51,569 nucleotides of DNA from an uncultured Oscillospiraceae bacterium (GCA_910587465.1 CAJUMS010000010.1:1-51569); one strand, 5' to 3'; counted from the stretch's first letter, positions 33,267 to 41,365 are shown. The notes: generated by a model from the sequence alone, not told the origin. Numbers and translations: made by a program.

Positions 33267-35258
33267 TTATTGTCCTTTCCTGCTGCCCGCCGCCAGATTC
33301 ATGCGGTCAAGCAGCATGGTTATTTCCTGGATACTGCTCAATTCGGGGTGCTCTTCCAACTGCTCCTCGCTGAATACGGGAGTAAAGGTCTCGGGCAGCT
33401 TCGGCTTGAACTTTTCCATACCTTCCGCGCCCTTTTTAGCCATCAGCGCCAGCATATCTATCTGTTTGTCGTGGTCGAGAGCTTCTGTTATTCCCTTTGC
33501 AAACTGCTTTATAACGCGCTTGTTTTCGTTGATTACCCGCTCGGCGTTGGCAATATCGTCCTTATTGTCTGTAAGGTAGGGTATCATCAGCTCGTCAGCA
33601 AGCTCCCAAGTCCACAGATATTTATCGGTTGCCATTTCGTAAACTCGCACCGACAGCGGATTTGCGGGGTCGTACCTGACATAAACCTGCTCCCCGATAT
33701 GCAGAATGGTTTCCTTTCCGTAATACCACACCTTTTCGCCCGCGATACGGACAAACACACCGTTGCGCCCGATTTTCTGCGGTCGGCTGACGCGCTTCAG
33801 AAGCATATCCAGATTCGCCGCGTCAGCCTTGCGGAATTCCGTGTCCCTTATGCTCTCGTTCCATACGTCAAGGCGGCTCATGCCTTTATAGCGCTGCTCC
33901 TTGCCGCCGTATGGGTCAATATTATAGTCGCCGTCGATGAACGTATCCAGCGCCGCCTTGATCTGTAAGTCCGTCGGAAGCCGCCCAGACTTCAATATCC
34001 ATTTCAAGGATTCTTTCTGTTCAACCACAGAACCGCCGCAGAACGTTTCTATCGCCTTTGAAAAATGCTCCTTAAAGGTGTAGAACGTGCGCTCAATAGG
34101 CTTTGCTTTCGCGTTTCGCACAATAGCGTTGTGCATTTCTATCCCCAGAAAGCTCAATATTGTAGGCGGCAGGGGGTCTTTGTTCCAGTCTTTTCGGCGG
34201 CGGTGACCGCGCCCGCCGATATCGTGTGTAAGAAACTCCGAGCCGTTATCCACATAGATCGACTTCGGAACGCCAAACCGCAGTATACCGTGTCTGAGCG
34301 CCAATAGCGTACTGTCCGAGCAGGGATTTTCCGTTAAATTCCACCCCACCATTACGCCCGACTTAGCGTCCGTGAACGCTGTTAAATAAAGCCTGTGAGC
34401 CTTTCCGTTCTCGCCTTGTGTGAAGAAATCTAAGGTGTGGTTGTCCGCGATCCATACGTCGTTGGCTCTCAGATCGTCGTAAAGCCGCTCTATGTATGGC
34501 AGGCAGTTATCCGCGAAAGCCTTGTCGCCCTCCCGCATATACATCACCACCGCGTAGGGGAGCGCCTCGGCTTTGCGGCGGAACGTCCGTTCCGATGGAA
34601 TATCTCCCGCCGCTTCGGGGTAATGCGTCCGCACCCATGTCCGAAGCAGGGAGTAGCAGCGGCTTACCGCCAGCTTGTTGTCGTGCAGGTACAAGCTGTA
34701 AAACGCGTCCAGCATATACTGCGGAATGCTCGATTTCCCCTTGTTGTGTCCGCCGCGGTGGTCGACCAGCCCCGCCAGATCGCCGTCCTTGTACGCTCGA
34801 TATTTGCGGTACAGGATATCCGGCGAGATGCTGATATTGGGGTATTTCAGCTTGATGGTCGCGCAGTAAAGCTCGTCGACCTTGCATTTCCCGAGATTGT
34901 CCCCGCGGCTGGCGCGGGCGCGCTGCCACTCCTGCAGAATTTCGCACCAGAAGCCGACGTTATCCCGCTGATCGCCCGTAAGGTCTTGCAGGGTTATCTG
35001 CCTCGGGTCGGGCTTCGGTGCGCTTTTGCAGGGGAGCGGCACAGGCTCTAAGCCCAGCTCGCTCCGCTTTTTGTTTTCCCACTTGATTTGTTGCTTTTCG
35101 GTCAATGCTGTGAGTGGCACAAGATACTCAATACGGTTGTTCGCAGCATCTTCCTTTTCCATATGCTCCAGACTGTCGCTTTGGCAAAGTCGACGTGCAT
35201 GGCGCTCTGTAATTCCTTTCAGCTCTGCAACTTCGGCAGTAGTCAAATAAGTTGTCAA
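33267..35258 (-). CDS. MuA-like DDE transposase
   Basis: 663 aa, the same length as Mu A. An N-terminal HTH (TTAEVAELKGITERHARRLC) is followed by I-beta/gamma-type DNA-binding helices and the RNase-H fold with D272 (ADNHTLDFF), D337 (VDNGSEF) and E389 (KPIERTF), matching Mu D269/D336/E392 in spacing. A mu-type beta barrel (GEKVWYYGKETILHIGEQVYVRYD) and a C-terminal tail for MuB contact follow. It carries out integration and replicative transposition. Confidence 0.95.
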   Translation of the reverse strand: MTTYLTTAEVAELKGITERHARRLCQSDSLEHMEKEDAANNRIEYLVPLTALTEKQQIKWENKKRSELGLEPVPLPCKSAPKPDPRQITLQDLTGDQRDNVGFWCEILQEWQRARASRGDNLGKCKVDELYCATIKLKYPNISISPDILYRKYRAYKDGDLAGLVDHRGGHNKGKSSIPQYMLDAFYSLYLHDNKLAVSRCYSLLRTWVRTHYPEAAGDIPSERTFRRKAEALPYAVVMYMREGDKAFADNCLPYIERLYDDLRANDVWIADNHTLDFFTQGENGKAHRLYLTAFTDAKSGVMVGWNLTENPCSDSTLLALRHGILRFGVPKSIYVDNGSEFLTHDIGGRGHRRRKDWNKDPLPPTILSFLGIEMHNAIVRNAKAKPIERTFYTFKEHFSKAIETFCGGSVVEQKESLKWILKSGRLPTDLQIKAALDTFIDGDYNIDPYGGKEQRYKGMSRLDVWNESIRDTEFRKADAANLDMLLKRVSRPQKIGRNGVFVRIAGEKVWYYGKETILHIGEQVYVRYDPANPLSVRVYEMATDKYLWTWELADELMIPYLTDNKDDIANAERVINENKRVIKQFAKGITEALDHDKQIDMLALMAKKGAEGMEKFKPKLPETFTPVFSEEQLEEHPELSSIQEITMLLDRMNLAAGSRKGQ

Positions 35259-35312
35259 AAAAATCTCTCCTTTCCGAAAAAAGTATTGACAAAAGCCCTT
35301 GGCTCTGATATA

Positions 35313-35513
35313 CTATTTATCAGAGCCTTTCAGTTCGCTGTCCAAAGCGTCCTGTATGTCGTGCAGAAGCGATTGTGCTGTTGCGATTAGCTGTCGTTTC
35401 TGCAGGGGCTCTATTTTTTGTGCCTGTTCGCCCCCCGAGATGTATTCATACATCTCTATGAACCACGCAACCAGCAGATCGCGGGTCACGCTGTCGAATT
35501 CCTCTTTTGTCAT
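35313..35513 (-). CDS. 66-aa early helical protein
   Basis: Starts MTKEEFDSVTRDLLVAWFIE after AAAGGGGTG; the longer frame to 35543 lacks a site. A single helical bundle-like protein, acidic. No family recognised. It lies directly before the transposase gene. Confidence 0.7.
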   Translation of the reverse strand: MTKEEFDSVTRDLLVAWFIEMYEYISGGEQAQKIEPLQKRQLIATAQSLLHDIQDALDSELKGSDK

Positions 35514-35602
35514 ATTTTCACCCCTTTCCAGACCTGCCATCATCAGCGCAGGGCGGTCATTCCCCGCGGACGGACAACGCCTTTCGGCGCTGCCCGTTTC
35601 GG

Positions 35603-35905
35603 CTATATTGCTTCTTTAAGCCTTACAAGCTCGTCCAGATGAGCGCCTATAAGGTCGCATATTTCTTCCTCGGTAGCGCCTTCGGCATTGATACCGTAGG
35701 AAAACAGCAGTGCGTGAACAAGCTCGTGGATCACGGTCTGTCTGCGGAGCGGCTTGTGAAGCTCCTTGTCAATATAAATTTCGCATTCCCTAAAATATGT
35801 AATGCCCAGAATGTTTCTTTTACCGTTCTCATCGGCGAGCTTCGGGCTGTCGCTTTCCACAAAAAAGACCTTCCATTTCAGTCCGTTTATTTTCACCGTT
35901 TTCAT
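35603..35905 (-). CDS. small zincin-like protein with HExxH (ImmA/IrrE-type)
   Basis: 100 aa. VIHELVHALLFSYG carries HExxH, and the downstream EEEICDLIGAHLDEL could give the third ligand, as in ImmA/IrrE or SprT-like folds. ImmA-type peptidases cleave phage or ICE repressors. The protein is shorter than classic ImmA and has no HTH. Stop of the upstream gene and this start are adjacent (TAAATG). Confidence 0.75.
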   Translation of the reverse strand: MKTVKINGLKWKVFFVESDSPKLADENGKRNILGITYFRECEIYIDKELHKPLRRQTVIHELVHALLFSYGINAEGATEEEICDLIGAHLDELVRLKEAI

Positions 35906-36361
35906 TTAATCGCTCCCCTCGCGCCGATTTCCGAAGTTAATAGCATATCTGAGAAGCCACGCCATATCATCGCTGATCTTTATTGATATGGTCTGCGCTG
36001 CCTTGAGCTTGTCCAACTCATCGCACATTTCCTCGACCATCTGCGCCGCCTTTGCGACTGCTTCCCGTGCTGCCTGTATGTCCTTATAGCAATCATGCAG
36101 ATCTATATTCTGCTCTTCAGCTTCGTCTTCAATCATGTGGATATTCATATTATCCTCGAACCAATCAAACGCTCTCGCGCAGAAATCCCACTCGGCTTCC
36201 TCACGCTCGTTGAAATAATGCCCCACACAAACACCGTTGCCGTCTCTGTCGACCGTCCACACCACAAAGGGGTTGGGCGCGGTCTCCGATACCGCCAGCG
36301 CGAACCCGTTTGCCGCCGCGGTCACCTTGTAACCGCCGATTTCCGTTCCTATGTTTATCAT
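35906..36361 (-). CDS. 151-aa early protein, unknown
   Basis: Starts MINIGTEIGGYKVTAAANGF after AGGGAGG; the frame upstream to 36493 overlaps the neighbour and is not used. N-terminal beta part (WTVDRDGNGVCVGHYFNEREEAEWDF), acidic middle with D/E/H, C-terminal coiled coil and a final HTH-like helix. No family recognised. Confidence 0.7.
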   Translation of the reverse strand: MINIGTEIGGYKVTAAANGFALAVSETAPNPFVVWTVDRDGNGVCVGHYFNEREEAEWDFCARAFDWFEDNMNIHMIEDEAEEQNIDLHDCYKDIQAAREAVAKAAQMVEEMCDELDKLKAAQTISIKISDDMAWLLRYAINFGNRREGSD

Positions 36362-36377
36362 TTTGTCCTCCCTGTTT

Positions 36378-36581
36378 TTAATTCCGCTTGCTATTTGTAA
36401 AGCCTGTAACGCGGCTGTTCCAAGATCGTGCCGCATATTGCGGCTCTGTATACCAATTTGACTTCGCATTGCAGTTTCTGCACTCAGCAGCATATACTCT
36501 TTGTCCCTTTGAATTAACGCGGCTCAGCATTTTAGTTGACTTGCCGCAGAACGGACAGAATTTAAGCTCGATCTCGTTCAT
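36378..36581 (-). CDS. Lar-like zinc-ribbon protein
   Basis: 67 aa from an ATG after GAGGAGG. CPFCGKS and CRNCNAKS form two zinc knuckles, with the typical WNSR near the end (AARSWNSR). The restriction alleviation protein Lar family shares this pattern, so an anti-restriction role is possible, but the family is also used more widely in phages. Confidence 0.75.
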   Translation of the reverse strand: MNEIELKFCPFCGKSTKMLSRVNSKGQRVYAAECRNCNAKSNWYTEPQYAARSWNSRVTGFTNSKRN

Positions 36582-36591
36582 ACTTGCCTCC

Positions 36592-36759
36592 TCAATCCAC
36601 AAATGTCCGTCTAACGTAGTCAAATACCCCGAAAAACTCTCCGTTGACGTATACGTTGCCTATTGTGTCTGCGTCGGGAGTGATCTCAAGCTCCCGCGGC
36701 GTGATCCCCAGCGACCGAAGCGCCGCTATTATGATTGGCTTTTTGTCTTTCAGCTTCAT
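36592..36759 (-). CDS. 55-aa early protein
   Basis: Starts MKLKDKKPIIIAALRSLGIT, after CAGGAGGAAATT. The pattern LGITPRELEI... YVNGEFFGVFDYVRRTFVD suggests a small alpha/beta protein. Function not known. First intact gene downstream of the broken antirepressor. Confidence 0.7.
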   Translation of the reverse strand: MKLKDKKPIIIAALRSLGITPRELEITPDADTIGNVYVNGEFFGVFDYVRRTFVD

Positions 36760-36778
36760 AAATTTCCTCCTGTTGTAT

Positions 36779-37141
36779 TTACATGAGCCTTTTTCGATAA
36801 TTACATATTGCCGTGCAGCTGACTGCAACTCCATGCTCGCCGAGATAATCCTTTATATCCTCATAGCTGTATCTATCCGAACGGATCATATCATCTACGG
36901 TCTGACGCACTTCTAAATCTACTCGTGATATTTTACTCATGGCTTTTCGCCGAGGTCTGGGCGTCGCCATCTGAACCGTCCGAAAATCGTCGAGAGGACT
37001 GCCGTCAAGCTGTAAAATTGGTATAATTTGTTTTATAACCGCTGTTGCAACTGCCGTCGCGGTCTTTGCGATGATCTCCTCTATGTTGCCAACGTACCCG
37101 CCGTTGTGTCTGATTGACGGAAGCACCTCGTCAAATACCCA
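36779..37141 (-). pseudogene. antirepressor C-terminal fragment (separated by RIT element)
   Basis: Frame starting FDEVLPSIRHNGGYVGN, the usual continuation of a Bro-N domain, then a linker and an HTH (SKISRVDLEVRQTVDDMIRS, YEDIKDYLGEHG, SCTAICNYRKRL). It is the downstream half of the gene whose N-terminal half is at 40635-40949. An ATG inside the RIT end at 37177 could still allow translation of this half as a separate protein with 13 foreign residues. Confidence 0.88.
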
Positions 37142-37153
37142 GTATGAAAAGTA
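37137..37153 (+). repeat. RIT terminal inverted repeat, left
   Basis: ACCCAGTATGAAAAGTA, exact inverted copy of 40636-40652. Lies at the junction with the antirepressor C-terminal half. Confidence 0.9.
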
Positions 37154-37183
37154 AAAAATTATGTTAAGTCGCCCCATAAAAAT

Positions 37184-37217
37184 AAAGCCATCTGCAATTT
37201 TAACTACAGATGGCTTT
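37184..37217 (-). terminator. terminator of the RIT recombinase operon
   Basis: AAAGCCATCTG/CAGATGGCTTT, 11-bp perfect stem, followed on the minus strand by TTTATTTTT. Just after the last recombinase gene. Confidence 0.88.
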
Positions 37218-37232
37218 ACATAACTAAACCGT

Positions 37233-38252
37233 TTATCTTCCTAAATTTTGAAGCCATGAAAGCAATTCGATGTCATTTTGCCAATTTGTTTTCTTCTCCG
37301 GTAATTGTGGATGGTTTGCATTTATTAACGCCTCACGTTTCATCTTTGTGTCAGCTCGTGCATAAACCTCAGTTGTTTTTACACTCGTATGTCCGAGAAG
37401 GTCACGAATGTAAACCAAGTTAACTCCGGACTGCAACAGATGCATTGCTTTGCTGTGCCTAAGCATATGTGGTGTAACGGTATCAGGAATTAATTTGCCG
37501 TGTTCCCTTCTTGCAAGATCCGCATACTTCTGCAAGATGAATGAGATTCCGGATCTTGTTAGCTTCTTATGATCACGATTGTAAAAAAGAGGTTTTTCCG
37601 GATCACTGCTTGGTCTGATGTCATTTGTTTGGCAATAGGACTTTAATATATCTGCGGTGGACTCCATAATTGGTACAAATCTTGTTTTTTGTCCTTTTCC
37701 GGTCAACTTCAAAGTTGCAGGATATTCCAAGCGTATATTGCAAACATATAAATCCGCAATTTCTTGAACTCTTGCCCCAGAGTCATACATTACAGCCAAC
37801 AGTGCCAAATCACGCAACCCCCTCCAGGTGAGTTGATTTGGCTGAGCAAGAATTGCTTGAACGCTTTCCAAGCTCAGATATTCAAAATTGCCGGAGATAT
37901 TTTTCTTGAGGGGAATGGATATAATCTCCTGGAATCTTGCGATAGATTCGGGATATTCATATTGAAGATACTTACAGAAGGCATGAATAGCAGACAACCG
38001 CTGGTTTCTTGTGGATATGCTACAGTTGCGTTCGGATTCTAACCATGACAGGAATTGTTCAACCACATCTCTGGATAAATCTGAAAGTGTAAAAAGTTCT
38101 GACGGGATTTCTGCGATATCTCTGCAAAACTTCAAAAAAATCGAAAAGGTATCTCTGTATGATAATATCGTGTTTTTGCTGACCCCAACCTGTCCGGGGA
38201 GATATGTTCCCAGGTATTTGGTAAGAGAATAAGCGAAATCAGTTGCTTTCAT
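37233..38252 (-). CDS. ritC: tyrosine recombinase RitC
   Basis: 339 aa. Core-binding (SAM-like) domain first, then the catalytic domain: Arg in YDSGARVQEI, the HMLRHSKAMHLL box, GHTSVKTTEVYARA with the nucleophilic Tyr. All four core positions are present. The start overlaps the previous gene by 14 nt; GGAGGTG lies upstream. Third gene of the trio. Confidence 0.92.
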   Translation of the reverse strand: MKATDFAYSLTKYLGTYLPGQVGVSKNTILSYRDTFSIFLKFCRDIAEIPSELFTLSDLSRDVVEQFLSWLESERNCSISTRNQRLSAIHAFCKYLQYEYPESIARFQEIISIPLKKNISGNFEYLSLESVQAILAQPNQLTWRGLRDLALLAVMYDSGARVQEIADLYVCNIRLEYPATLKLTGKGQKTRFVPIMESTADILKSYCQTNDIRPSSDPEKPLFYNRDHKKLTRSGISFILQKYADLARREHGKLIPDTVTPHMLRHSKAMHLLQSGVNLVYIRDLLGHTSVKTTEVYARADTKMKREALINANHPQLPEKKTNWQNDIELLSWLQNLGR

Positions 38253-39240
38253 AATGTTTCACCTCCGGAATAACACTTCCACAATAGGAATAGACCTGTT
38301 TCAAGATTTCGGGGAACACATCAGCAGTCAGTCTAAGATATCGCTCGGTAATGCCAATATCTTCATGTCCTAAATAAGTAGCAAGGATAGGAAGCGCAGC
38401 ATAGGCATCCATTCCACCACTGATCATCTTATGGAGTGAATGCACTGCAAAGCTGTGTCTAAAGTCATGGACACGTGGACCTTTTCCACGTCCGCCATGA
38501 GGAATTCCGGCTTCCCATAAGACTTTCCGAAAATAGCCATACACACTTCTTTCAGACACAGAGCTTTCCGAGAACCTGGAAGGAAACACATAAATATTGT
38601 CATGATAATAAGTTTGCACAAGATGCAAATATTCAACAAGGAGATTGTACATAGACTCAGATATGGGAACAATGCGATCTTTGCAAAATTTTGAATTGTA
38701 TATGTAAAGTTTTTTATCTGTCGTATCAATGTCTCTATTGGTCAGCCGTAGCGCTTCTGAAACCCTCAACCCACAACAGTAGAGAAGACGGAAGAGAATG
38801 GAATACATAGTATTACATATAGGGTGTGCTCTGTTGAAAGGGTGGCAGTCAGCCGCATGAAAGAAAGCTTCTAATTCTTGTTGAGAAAAAATATGAGGTA
38901 TATATACCTCTTGACCTGAACGCAAAACAGAAATGTGGCTTTGAGGAAGAATGTAGGCATTAATCCCCCTTAAACGCAGGTATTCAGCCACTTCGTTCGA
39001 CAGATTTATTCTTCGCAGATAAGTTCGTGTGGACTCGTTTGACCTTCGTGAAGTCCATTTATCAACGACCGCCTTTTGAAGACAAACGGTACCGTTGCCA
39101 AACTCCAAACAAGCAGTATCAAGCGATTTCAACTGGTAAATATTAGCCTCATACTTGTATCCTATTGATCGTTTCATAGAAACAAACTCGTCCAAATACT
39201 TTCCGATCGGGCTAATAAAAACTGTTTCACGCATTATCAT
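38239..39240 (-). CDS. ritB: tyrosine recombinase RitB
   Basis: 333 aa. Catalytic residues are in YCCGLRVSEALRL (Arg), HDFRHSFAVHSL (His, Arg) and GHEDIGITERYLRL (His/Tyr). Start chosen at the ATG after AAGGTAGG; a GTG one codon earlier and an ATG two codons later are alternatives. Overlaps both neighbours. Confidence 0.9.
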   Translation of the reverse strand: MIMRETVFISPIGKYLDEFVSMKRSIGYKYEANIYQLKSLDTACLEFGNGTVCLQKAVVDKWTSRRSNESTRTYLRRINLSNEVAEYLRLRGINAYILPQSHISVLRSGQEVYIPHIFSQQELEAFFHAADCHPFNRAHPICNTMYSILFRLLYCCGLRVSEALRLTNRDIDTTDKKLYIYNSKFCKDRIVPISESMYNLLVEYLHLVQTYYHDNIYVFPSRFSESSVSERSVYGYFRKVLWEAGIPHGGRGKGPRVHDFRHSFAVHSLHKMISGGMDAYAALPILATYLGHEDIGITERYLRLTADVFPEILKQVYSYCGSVIPEVKHYESN

Positions 39241-40459
39241 CACCTACCTTCATGATTGTGGGAAGATCCAATGCACATTTGCGCAAAGAATTTGTATCAA
39301 CTTTGGCATATACGGTGGTCGTTTCGGTTTTTTGGTGACCAAGTATTTCGGAAATAATCGGCAAAGGTATTTCTTTATTAAGAAGGTTTGATGCGAGACT
39401 GTGACGGAAGGCATGAAGACCGAATTTTCTTGGCGGATCATTTTTAAGGTGCGCACGCTGTGCATATTTTTTCATTATTGGATGAAGTGTCGAAGCGTTC
39501 AGTGCCGTATACGGTGCATTCGCTTTTAGAAAAATATATTTTTCTTCGCTGACCGGTCTCCCGTTGCGTAGGTATTCTATAATTGCCTCTCCGACATCGT
39601 TAGGCAACGGGAGCGTCTGCATTTGACCGGTTTTCTGTTGGACAAAATGAATTTCATTTTTCTCCCAAAGAAAGTTTTCAAATTGCAAATTAACGATATC
39701 ACCGCTTCGTATTCCCAGTCTGGCAGCAAGAATTAAAATTGCGTAATCTCGTTTCCCGACAGGATTATTTCTATCTACACTGGCAAGAAGCCGCTCTATT
39801 TCATCCTTGCTGTACAATGAAGGCGGTTTCACGGATGGTTCATATTTACGCTTTGTGACCAAATATGAAAGATTTCTCTTGGTATATTTATTTGCATATG
39901 CATACACAAGAAAATCTTTGATCCTCGACATCCAACTGTTTTGGGTTGTAGCCGCATAGTCCTTCAGTGTTTCACGAAACCCAGTGATGTCTGGCATATC
40001 TATCTGGTCAAGATTCTCTATTCCGCACTTGATTAAATATTCGGAAAATTTACGCAAAGTATACTCTGCATCATCAAGTGAACTTTTTTTAACTTTACAA
40101 CCGTATTCTTCCAAATATGGTTGTATTATTTCTATGAAAGTTGAGGGAATAGCAACTTTAGGGCGCTTTCTATTGGCTGTGATAGGAAGTCCGCTCTGAA
40201 GTTCATCCAGACTCTTAAAGACACGAAAAATATGGCATTCCTGCTGAGAGTGTGGAATTTCATTCTGGTAAAAATCAATGCCGTAATGTTCTTTTGCAAA
40301 ATCTGCTGCAACAGAAAAGTCAAAATTTACAATTCCTTTTCTCTTGCAATACAGTGCAAATTGATTCCAACTGTACTTGATCGACTGGATTGTACTTTCC
40401 GCATATCCAACGGAACGAAGGTGTGCTTCCATTGAAGCAAATAACTCTTGTAGGTTCAT
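39227..40459 (-). CDS. ritA: tyrosine recombinase RitA
   Basis: 410 aa from an ATG after AAAGGATGG. It has an extra N-terminal SAM-like domain (LFASMEAHLRSVGYAESTIQ) before the core-binding and catalytic domains. Arg is in AARLGIRSGDIV, then HAFRHSLASNLL and GHQKTETTTVYAK. First gene of the trio, directly after the promoter and leader. Confidence 0.9.
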   Translation of the reverse strand: MNLQELFASMEAHLRSVGYAESTIQSIKYSWNQFALYCKRKGIVNFDFSVAADFAKEHYGIDFYQNEIPHSQQECHIFRVFKSLDELQSGLPITANRKRPKVAIPSTFIEIIQPYLEEYGCKVKKSSLDDAEYTLRKFSEYLIKCGIENLDQIDMPDITGFRETLKDYAATTQNSWMSRIKDFLVYAYANKYTKRNLSYLVTKRKYEPSVKPPSLYSKDEIERLLASVDRNNPVGKRDYAILILAARLGIRSGDIVNLQFENFLWEKNEIHFVQQKTGQMQTLPLPNDVGEAIIEYLRNGRPVSEEKYIFLKANAPYTALNASTLHPIMKKYAQRAHLKNDPPRKFGLHAFRHSLASNLLNKEIPLPIISEILGHQKTETTTVYAKVDTNSLRKCALDLPTIMKVGDDNA

Positions 40460-40482
40460 ATACCCACCATCCTTTCTTAATA

Positions 40483-40537
40483 TATGACAAGCACCACACA
40501 AAGCGCATAATGCGGTTATTGTGCAGTGCTTGTCATA
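40483..40537 (-). repeat. nested palindrome in the RIT leader
   Basis: Perfect 12-bp arms TATGACAAGCAC/GTGCTTGTCATA with inner CACAA/TTGTG and CGCAT/ATGCG pairs. It lies between the promoter and the first recombinase gene and can fold as one long stem-loop. Possibly a recombinase binding site or an expression brake. Confidence 0.75.
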
Positions 40538-40542
40538 GGTAT

Positions 40543-40571
40543 ATTATAGCAAGTTCTTTTTGTATATTCAA
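40543..40571 (-). promoter_or_regulatory. promoter of the RIT operon
   Basis: On the minus strand: -35 TTGAAT (40566-40571), 17-nt spacer, -10 TATAAT (40543-40548). Near-consensus sigma-A promoter. Confidence 0.8.
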
Positions 40572-40635
40572 GTGGAAGGCAGGCTTATATCCCTGTTTTT
40601 TAGGATAAATTTAAAATTTACTTTCCATAATAACT

Positions 40636-40652
40636 TACTTTTCATACTGGGT
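40636..40652 (+). repeat. RIT terminal inverted repeat, right
   Basis: TACTTTTCATACTGGGT, exact inverted copy of 37137-37153. Confidence 0.9.
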
Positions 40653-40653
40653 T

Positions 40654-40673
40654 TTATGTGCTGCAGCACATAA
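40654..40673 (+). repeat. 20-bp perfect palindrome at the RIT right junction
   Basis: TTATGTGCTG followed by its exact reverse complement. It lies between the inverted repeat and the direct repeat, only at this end, so the two ends of the element are not symmetric. Confidence 0.85.
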
Positions 40674-40945
40674 TACCCAACGCTCGAATTTCTCCGCCTG
40701 CGGCAGCTTTGAGCTGACTATAAGGCGGTAGAGGTCGCCTTCGGGTATGTAGTTGACGGTCTGTGTGCCGCCGTTGGTGGGGGTGACCGTTTTGGTCACC
40801 CCTTTGCAGTACTTGCGCACTGCCCGCGCGGGATTTTCGTGACCGAGAAGAGCGGCACACTGTGTAGCAGGAAAATATTCCTTGCCGTCAATCAGCATAA
40901 CCCCCAGCTCGCCGAATTCCGTGCTGCTGAAAACCTTTAATTCGT

Positions 40946-41152
40946 TCATGATATCTTCCTCCCTATCATCTCGTCGGTTGTGCAGTGGAACAGATCGGCG
41001 GTGGCGATCACTACCCGCATAGACGGGATTTTATAGCCGGATTCATAACTGTCCACGTTCTGACGGCTTACGCCGATCCGCTCAGCAACCTCCGCCTGTG
41101 TAAGATTGAGTTCCTCACGCTTTCGCCTGAGAATTTTTCCAAACTCCACCAT
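40946..41152 (-). CDS. Cro/Ner-like HTH regulator
   Basis: 68 aa. XRE-type HTH (LRRKREELNLTQAEVAERIG, SRQNVDSYESGYKIP) with a C-terminal helix (LFHCTTDEMIGRK). In Mu-like phages the Ner/Cro protein opposite the repressor turns down early and repressor promoters. It is the second gene of the lytic transcript. Confidence 0.85.
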   Translation of the reverse strand: MVEFGKILRRKREELNLTQAEVAERIGVSRQNVDSYESGYKIPSMRVVIATADLFHCTTDEMIGRKIS

Positions 41153-41164
41153 AATATGACCTCC

Positions 41165-41296
41165 TTATGCTGTTACTTCCGGCGCGAGAGCGGCAATGCT
41201 CGCCCAAAGCTCGTCGAGCTCCTCCCGCCGCTCTGGCGTGTAAGGTTTTTCGGGCGTTAATTCATCCGCGTCAAGCTCAAAATCGTCATTATCCAT
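41165..41296 (-). CDS. 43-aa acidic leader protein of the lytic operon
   Basis: Starts MDNDDFELDADELTPEKPYT, after a perfect AAGGAGG 7-8 nt upstream. It is first in the early operon. About a third of residues are D/E. It could mimic DNA or bind the repressor, but this is only composition. No family recognised. Confidence 0.8.
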   Translation of the reverse strand: MDNDDFELDADELTPEKPYTPERREELDELWASIAALAPEVTA

Positions 41297-41308
41297 CAAA
41301 TTACCTCC

Positions 41309-41337
41309 TTGAAATTTTTTCCGTCTTGTGATATAAT
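41309..41337 (+). promoter_or_regulatory. repressor promoter
   Basis: TTGAAA (41309-41314), 17-nt spacer, TATAAT (41332-41337) on the plus strand. Expected start about 41344, leaving a leader of about 115 nt before the repressor ATG. It faces the lytic promoter. Confidence 0.75.
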
Positions 41338-41365
41338 GGAAAGTGGATAACTATACCTTCCGTTG

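Larger units (their letters stand above)
37134..40679 (-). mobile_element. RIT (recombinases in trio) element
   Basis: Three tyrosine recombinase genes, overlapping and co-directional, lie between 17-bp terminal inverted repeats, with an 8-bp direct repeat AATACCCA at 37134-37141 and 40672-40679. Removal of one repeat and the interior (3538 bp) joins FERWV to FDEVLPSIR in frame and gives a 633-nt antirepressor ORF. RIT elements are known as trios of this kind with conserved gene order and terminal repeats; their transposition mechanism is little understood. The element has its own promoter and terminator. Confidence 0.92.
40635..40949 (-). pseudogene. Bro-N antirepressor, N-terminal fragment (interrupted by RIT)
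   Basis: Bro-N domain (KVFSSTEFGELGVMLIDGKE, ATQCAALLGHENPARAVRKYC, then GDLYRLIVSSKLPQAEKFERWV). It normally goes on with FDEVLPSIR, which is found at 37138. After FERWV the frame reads ten residues of RIT DNA and stops. Bro-type antirepressors bind or counter repressors; its loss may affect induction. Start overlaps the Cro-like gene by 4 nt. Confidence 0.9.

Noticed and set aside
34437..35051. Plus-strand frame of 204 codons inside the transposase gene
   Set aside because: Fully antisense to MuA with intact DDE residues; no start signal.
40635..40949. A complete 104-aa Bro-N protein
   Set aside because: The last ten residues come from the RIT end and the usual continuation is found 3.5 kb away, so this is an interrupted gene.
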